A stretch of 61,045 nucleotides of DNA, taken from JBEVNR01 sp040507985. GTDB taxonomy: Bacteria; Pseudomonadota; Alphaproteobacteria; Rickettsiales; UBA6187. The translations under genes and the position numbers were made by a program. Below are positions 53,394 through 61,045 of the stretch, piece after piece (position 1 is the first letter of the stretch; each line of letters starts with the position of its first letter). Under the pieces are notes generated by a model that made no database searches, had not been told where the DNA came from, and saw only the letters and a list, made by a program, of their open reading frames with translations. The stretch spans positions 1-61,045 of the forward strand of contig JBEVNR010000042.1 of the NCBI GenBank assembly GCA_040507985.1. The letters run 5' to 3'.

Positions 53394-55976
53394 TCACGAC
53401 GCCACCACGTTCACGATTTTTTGCGGCACGACGATGATTTTACGCACCGTTTTGCCTTCGATCGCCGCTTTTACCGTATCGACCTCCAGCGCCATTTTTT
53501 CCAGTTCGCCTTTTTCGGCGGTTTTGGGGAACGGCACCACTTTGCGCAGCTTGCCGTTCACTTGCACCGCGTAGGGAACGTCGCTCGTCTCTAACAGGGA
53601 CGCGTCGCCCTCCGGCCAGGCGGCGTTGACGATAAGGTCCGCGTGACCAAGCAGTTCCCATATTTCTTCCGCCAAATGCGGGACGAACGGCGAGAACAAC
53701 CGGGCGAGATAGTCGTAACAAAAGGCCAGCGCATGTATATCGGCGTCGCGTTCGGGGGAAATTTCTCTCACGGCGTTATGCGCCTCCCTTAGCCGCGCCA
53801 CCGCTTTGTTGAAGTGGTAGCGCTCGACGTCTTCCTTCGTTTCGATGGCGGCGCGATGGACGGCGCGCACCGCGTTTTTCGCCTTGTCGCTTAAGTCCTC
53901 GAAATTCGGTTGCACGACGCCGTCGCCGACGCAGGCGTCGGGATGCTCCTCTCGAAACGTCGCGACCTCGCGCCATAATTTATTGACGAAACGCCAACAG
54001 CCCTCGACGCCCTCTTCCGACCACTCCATGTCGCGTTCGGGGGGATTGTCGGAAAGCATAAACAGCCGCGCCGTGTCGGCGCCGAAACGTTCCACGATGT
54101 CGGACGGATCGACCACGTTCTTCTTCGATTTGCTCATTTTTTCGGAACGTCCCACCATAGCCGGCTCACCCGTTTCCTTTACGACGCAGCCGTCTTTCGT
54201 CTCCATTACCTCGTGCGGAAAGAGCCACTTGCCGCGCGCGTTTTTATAAGTGCGGTGGCACACCATGCCTTGCGTGAGCAATCCGGCAAACGGCTCCTTC
54301 ACGTTTACTAATCCCACTTTATGCAAGGCGCGGGTGAAGAATCGGGCGTACAGCAAATGCAGCACCGCATGTTCCACGCCGCCGATATAGCGGTCTACCG
54401 GCGCCCACGCATTCGCGGCTTGGGTCGAGAAACCTTCGTTTTTACCTGACGCGAAGCGCAGGAAATACCAGGACGACTCAAAAAACGTGTCGAACGTGTC
54501 CGTTTCCCGCCGCGCTTGCTTGCCGCAGGCGGGGCAATTGACGTGTTTCCACGTGGGATGTCGGTCGAGCGGATTGCCGCCGGTCGCCAAAAAGACGGGA
54601 TCTTCGGGCAAGGTGACGGGCAAGTCGCCTTCGGGAACGGGAACGGCGCCGCACGCGTCGCAATGAATGACGGGAATGGGGCATCCCCAATAGCGCTGGC
54701 GCGACACGCCCCAATCGCGCAGGCGAAATTGCGTCTTGCGCTTGCCTTTTCCGAGCGCTTGCAGCCTGGCTGTCGCCGCTTTTTTGGCCTCCGCCGTGGG
54801 CAATCCGTCCAGAAAATCGGAATTGGTCGCTCTTCCCTCTTCCGTAAAAGGCAAGGGCGGAACGTCGCCGCTCTCGCTTTTCACCACCGGGAGGATCGGC
54901 AGCCCGTACTTCACGGCGAAGTCGTAGTCTCGGACGTCGTGCGCCGGGCACCCGAACAAGGCGCCCTCGCCATATTCCATCAGCACGAAATTTGCGACGT
55001 AAATCGGCAGCTTCTTCGTCGCGTCGAACGGATGGACGGCGTACAGGCCGGTGGGGAATCCTTTCTTCTCTCCGGTTTCCATCGCCTCTTCCGTCACGGC
55101 GCCGGTGTTGCATTCGGCGATGAAGTCGGCCAGCGCCGTATTTTCCTCCGCCGCTTTTTTCGCCAGCGGATGGCCGGCGGCGACGGCGCAGAACGACGCC
55201 CCGAACAGCGTGTCCGGCCGCGTGGTGTAGACGCGCAGCGCATCGGTTGAATCTTTCACGGAAAAATCGACGAGCGCGCCTTCCGACTTGCCTATCCAGT
55301 GGCGTTGCATCACGCGCACCCCTTGCGGCCATTCCTCCAGTTCGTCGATGCCGTTTAGCAGATCGTCGGCGAAGTCGGTGATGCGTAAAAACCATTGATT
55401 GAGGCGGCGTTTTTCGACGAGCGCGCCGGAGCGCCAGCCGCGCCCTTCTATCACCTGCTCGTTGGCCAACACGGTTTGGTCGACCGGATCCCAATTGACG
55501 GTGGCCTCCTTGCGATAGGCCAGCCCCGCCTCTAAAAACTTAAGGAAAAAGCGTTGCTCCTCCTTGTAGTAATCGGGATCGCAGGTTTTCACCTCGCGGT
55601 CGTAGTCGTAGCTTAACCCGATCGCCTGCAATTGCCTTCGCATGTTGGCGATGTTGGCGTCCGTCCACTCCTTGGGAAGCGCGCCGCGCTCGATGGCCGC
55701 GTTTTCCGCCGGCAAGCCGAACGCGTCCCACCCGATGGGGTGCAGCACCGCGTAGCCCTGCATGCGCTTCGCCCGCGCCACCACGTCGCCGATGGCATAA
55801 TTGCGCAAATGCCCCATATGGATGTTGCCGGAGGGGTAGGGAAACATCTCCAACGCGTAAAATTTTTTGCGCCCGTCCGACGCTTCCGGCGTCGCGAAAC
55901 TTTTCGCCTCGCTCCAACGGCGTTGCTGCCTGCGCTCCGCCGCGCGAAAGTCGTAATTGTCTGACGTGATGGCCAT
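53394..55976 (-). CDS. leuS: Leucyl-tRNA synthetase
   Basis: Charges tRNA-Leu. About 860 residues from MAITSDNYDF (ATG 55976; another in-frame ATG at 55985). Signature PYPSGNIHMGHLRNY (HIGH class), the CP1 editing domain with YTTRPDTLFGASF, and SEKMSKSKKNVVDPSDIVERFGAD (KMSKS). The C-terminal anticodon domain ends IEGKTVRKIIVVPQKIVNVVAS. Length and order are normal. Confidence 0.98.
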   Translation of the reverse strand: MAITSDNYDFRAAERRQQRRWSEAKSFATPEASDGRKKFYALEMFPYPSGNIHMGHLRNYAIGDVVARAKRMQGYAVLHPIGWDAFGLPAENAAIERGALPKEWTDANIANMRRQLQAIGLSYDYDREVKTCDPDYYKEEQRFFLKFLEAGLAYRKEATVNWDPVDQTVLANEQVIEGRGWRSGALVEKRRLNQWFLRITDFADDLLNGIDELEEWPQGVRVMQRHWIGKSEGALVDFSVKDSTDALRVYTTRPDTLFGASFCAVAAGHPLAKKAAEENTALADFIAECNTGAVTEEAMETGEKKGFPTGLYAVHPFDATKKLPIYVANFVLMEYGEGALFGCPAHDVRDYDFAVKYGLPILPVVKSESGDVPPLPFTEEGRATNSDFLDGLPTAEAKKAATARLQALGKGKRKTQFRLRDWGVSRQRYWGCPIPVIHCDACGAVPVPEGDLPVTLPEDPVFLATGGNPLDRHPTWKHVNCPACGKQARRETDTFDTFFESSWYFLRFASGKNEGFSTQAANAWAPVDRYIGGVEHAVLHLLYARFFTRALHKVGLVNVKEPFAGLLTQGMVCHRTYKNARGKWLFPHEVMETKDGCVVKETGEPAMVGRSEKMSKSKKNVVDPSDIVERFGADTARLFMLSDNPPERDMEWSEEGVEGCWRFVNKLWREVATFREEHPDACVGDGVVQPNFEDLSDKAKNAVRAVHRAAIETKEDVERYHFNKAVARLREAHNAVREISPERDADIHALAFCYDYLARLFSPFVPHLAEEIWELLGHADLIVNAAWPEGDASLLETSDVPYAVQVNGKLRKVVPFPKTAEKGELEKMALEVDTVKAAIEGKTVRKIIVVPQKIVNVVAS

Positions 55977-56202
55977 GTGTCGCATCCGATGTTACCGATG
56001 AGACGGAAACATATACCGGAAACGCTCCGCGCAGCCAACGGGTTTGTCTTTTGCGTTTTTTTATTTTTTGCGTTTTTTAAAAAGACGGGCCAGCGTCCGG
56101 AAAAGGGAAGGCAGCGTAAGGGATACCGTAGCATAAAATCGGTTTATTCCGGAATAACAATCTGAAGCTGAATAATGTTGTTATGTTTAGAACTAAGTAT
56201 AG

Positions 56203-56437
56203 TCAATTCGTTTTAAAACGGTTCATTTTATTTAGCTGTTCCGCAAGGTTTTCCGCAAAATTTTGGAAGGATCCGGCAGCGGATTTGACGGCGCGCTTGA
56301 AGATTGCCCATGCGTGTTCGATGGGGTTGACGTCCGGGGAGCAAGGAGAAAAAAACGAGAGAGCGGATCCGGCCTTTCCTATGCGCCGTCAACCAAAAAA
56401 GCGCTTGCGCCGCATGAGAAAATACGGTAGGCAATGA
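56203..56437 (-). pseudogene. IS630-family transposase remnant
   Basis: On the minus strand one frame reads AHRKGRIRSLVFF, and after a frameshift near 56350 the next reads CSPDVNPIEHAWAIFKRAVK and ends RFKTN, the C-terminal DDE region of IS630 transposases including the final Glu in NPIEHAW. The rest of the gene is missing. Dead copy. Confidence 0.75.
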
Positions 56438-56617
56438 CGCACCTCATTACTCTAGTTTCGCGTCAATATCTTTCGTGGATATTTTTACGATATACTTCAG
56501 TTCGATTACGACGAAAGTTATTACATGTAAAGCTATATTATAAAAACTATCTGCATTAACCAATTTTGAATAAAAACCGAGACTTTGGTATCTATCGCTT
56601 TCCTCAATTAAAAAACA

Positions 56618-56905
56618 ATGGGTTTGCGGACTTGGTTTAAAAAGTTACTTGATAATTCTACTAATGTAAACATAGAAATAATTGATCAGGCACTTTCTGA
56701 TCTTGATCAACATATTTCGAATGCGGGGAATGATAAGCTAAAACTCCAGGATATCCTTTCTGGACTAGAAACAGAAATGCTACCCTATTTTCAAAGCAAG
56801 CGCGAAAATCTACATCCCAAAACCTCTGAAAATATGAAAGAAATCTTTCGACAACAAGAAGAAAAGATTAAAGCAAGAATTAATACAGTTAAAGGCAAGA
56901 TATAA
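56618..56905 (+). CDS. Small AT-rich orphan protein
   Basis: A 95-residue helical protein (MGLRTWFKKLLDNSTNVNIEI) with charged heptads at the C-terminus (MKEIFRQQEEKIKARINTVKGKI). No family is recognised. Base use is much AT-richer than leuS and uvrA, suggesting transfer. It sits between an IS630 remnant and uvrA. No second small gene beside it argues against a classic toxin-antitoxin pair. Confidence 0.55.
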   Translation: MGLRTWFKKLLDNSTNVNIEIIDQALSDLDQHISNAGNDKLKLQDILSGLETEMLPYFQSKRENLHPKTSENMKEIFRQQEEKIKARINTVKGKI

Positions 56906-57227
56906 CCCCAATCTTAAAGCTATTTAATTAGCTAAGATGAATCGTGCTTTGCCGTTAATTTTTAGAAGAAAGCACATGTTTTTTCTGCCTTGTCTAAAAG
57001 CGACGAAGAAAATTATGCCAATCCGGCCTGAATGCGGATAGATAGCTTGGTTTCAACGATTCGACTCTTTACCATTGCATAGCCCTACCGTCTTTATAGC
57101 AAAAATTCCAAAGTTTTTTAAAAAAATAATAAAAAAACGCCTTACCCTTCTTATTGACAAATTATTCCCATCCATACTATCACTACCCTTTAACATTGGC
57201 CGCATGGCTTAGAAGGAGCGCCGCCCC
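56906..57227. other. AT-rich intergenic region upstream of uvrA
   Basis: No gene or RNA is recognised. Apart from the uvrA promoter at its right end, the sequence is AT-rich with no clear repeat. No LexA box of the GTTC-N7-GTTC type is seen. Confidence 0.5.
57154..57182 (+). promoter_or_regulatory. Putative uvrA promoter
   Basis: TTGACA (57154-57159), 17 bases, CTATCA (57177-57182). The -35 is consensus, the -10 weak. The uvrA start lies about 45 bases further. Confidence 0.5.
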
Positions 57228-60128
<2,901 letters not shown>

Positions 60129-60264
60129 CCATCATGATTCGCATGAAAAAATCGGATTGAAGTTCATGTCTATTCGCGTTATCTTAAATTAATGTGATTT
60201 GTTGCCTTCCAAAAACCGTCAAGGCGGGGTAATGGTACATAGAAACATTAATAGATAGTGATAT

Positions 60265-60914
60265 ATGGCACCAAACATAACTCCGGCAAATACCGTAAAC
60301 GCCGTAGACGCCGTTATATTTGCAGTTGTTTTTAATAAGCCGCTATCCGGCAAAGAATTAAAGAATCCTTCATACATACAGTCGATTTTTGGGAGTGAGT
60401 TTCCTATATGCTCTCCATTGGCAAATTTGCACGTCAGCATTGAAAACAATCGCATTTTATCCCAAAATATGTCGGGGAGCGGCGTGTCTTTATCTACCAT
60501 AAAGCCGGACGGCACGGTGGCGCGACAAATTGAGTTACAGGAAAATCGTATAGTCATCGTTAGCAGGGAATACGATAGATGGCATAACGTATGGAATAAA
60601 ATTGATGGGTACATAAAAAATTGCTTAGCGTCTTGAATATTAATGACATGAACGTGTCTCAAGCCTGGCTGCAATATGTCGATAAATTTAAAATAACCAA
60701 GGATACGCCTCAATTAAATAATTTGTTTAATACGCAAAATCGCTACATATCACATCATTTATTTGAAAACCATGACGTATGGCACATCCATCAAGGATGG
60801 TTTGAAAAGCCGGGCGAACAAGCGAAAATATTGCATAACCTAAATATTGAAGTTCTTGAGGAAATCGGGACCGATCAAGCACAGCTAATAAATGTTATCA
60901 GCCACAAAATGGAT
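60265..60914 (+). pseudogene. TIGR04255-like gene, frameshifted and truncated by an IS end
   Basis: Reading from ATG 60265, the first frame gives 123 residues (VDAVIFAVVFNKPLSG ... REYDRWHNVWNKIDGYIK) and stops at 60636. A -1 frame shift at the six-A run (60615-60620) rejoins it to ...KLLSVLNINDMNVSQAWLQYVDKFKIT and continues to 60923. The combined order (N-terminal strand, Y-x-x-W helix, LQYVDKF strand) fits the sporadically distributed TIGR04255 family. The tail is cut at 60915 by an IS1595-like terminal repeat, which supplies the last stop codon. Either a dead gene or one once read by slippage on A-AAA-AAT. Confidence 0.55.
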
Positions 60915-61045
60915 GGCTCTTGACTAGCGCCTAGACTAGCCGATATAAGGAAAGTCTATGAGCAACAGGCATTTGAACGAGTACGGGATCAAAAAAATTC
61001 TGCGTTATTTTTGCTCGGATATATGCGCGAGCAAAACGGCGGAAC
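60915..61045 (+). mobile_element. Left end of an IS1595-like insertion sequence (runs off window)
   Basis: Begins with GGCTCTTGACTAGCGCC, shared with 24077-24093. A transposase frame opens at ATG 60958, preceded by AAGG, and starts MSNRHLNEYGIKKILRYFCS then DICASKTAE, like IS1595-family N-terminal regions. The rest is outside the window. Confidence 0.6.
60958..61045 (+). CDS. IS1595-like transposase, N-terminal part
   Basis: The first 29 residues only (see the enclosing element). The sequence resembles the zinc-ribbon/HTH-containing N-termini of IS1595 transposases; the DDE domain would lie beyond the end. Activity cannot be judged. Confidence 0.55.
   Translation, partial: MSNRHLNEYGIKKILRYFCSDICASKTAE

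Noticed and set aside
60621..60923. A separate gene starting at TTG 60621
   Set aside because: No ribosome site, and its sequence continues the family order of the upstream frame, so it is the second half of one broken gene.

Overview
The window looks like chromosome from a host-associated or recently host-associated alphaproteobacterium. The core genes (dnaG-rpoD, recA, a compact pgi, holC, rsfS, metK, rpsT, leuS, uvrA) read as alphaproteobacterial, and most use G/C-rich third positions. Against that background sit AT-richer orphan genes, broken insertion sequences and small inverted-repeat elements. Host association is inferred from a protein ending in nuclear-localisation-like basic clusters, an ankyrin-repeat protein, a eukaryote-type glutaminase and an MHS-family transporter. 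No single gene proves it, and the species cannot be named from sequence reading alone.

Layout. 1-1.1 kb: orphan gene with acidic/basic tail. 1.2-4.5 kb (minus): TPR protein and murF. 4.6-8.1 kb: TorF-type porin, folE, OprP-type porin, then a MITE-like element. 8.2-13.6 kb (minus): ankyrin/SPOR protein, metK, PleC/DivJ-like histidine kinase. 13.9-15 kb: orphan gene with a near-consensus promoter. 15.1-18.2 kb (minus): degenerate EAL protein and pgi, then rpsT. 18.4-22.3 kb: dnaG-rpoD. 22.5-23.9 kb (minus): kidney-type glutaminase with damaged active site. 24.1-27.8 kb: mosaic of remnants (IS end, methyltransferase fragment, intact two-component system, truncated TolC-like lipoprotein, truncated IS5 transposase, truncated serine recombinase) ending at tRNA-Phe. 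27.9-31.3 kb (minus): sufS, hemH, recA. 31.4-35.8 kb: serB, then an MHS transporter and PhzE-like synthase pair. 35.9-37.7 kb: large orphan. 37.9-40.5 kb (minus): lipoprotein, holC, ftsI. 40.8-42.3 kb: small strongly translated protein and an alpha-helical protein. 42.3-43.4 kb (minus): rsfS and histidine phosphatase. 43.5-51.5 kb (minus): complete kdpFABCDE with a vestigial porin tail between kdpF and kdpA. 51.9-53.2 kb: minimal chemoreceptor. 53.2-56 kb: MITE and leuS. 56.2-57 kb: IS630 remnant and a small AT-rich gene. 57.2-60.1 kb: uvrA. 60.3-61 kb: TIGR04255-like gene broken by a frameshift and by an IS1595-like element running off the window.

Functionally, the window combines cell-wall and division genes (murF, ftsI, SPOR protein), replication, transcription and repair (dnaG, holC, rpoD, recA, uvrA), cofactor metabolism (folE, metK, sufS, hemH), potassium homeostasis with its own two-component control, and outer-membrane exchange. 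Stand-out points are the active-site-damaged glutaminase, the PhzE-like enzyme paired with a transporter, the small-protein/alpha-barrel pair at 40.8 kb, the ankyrin-SPOR fusion, and mobile-element debris that has cut several genes.
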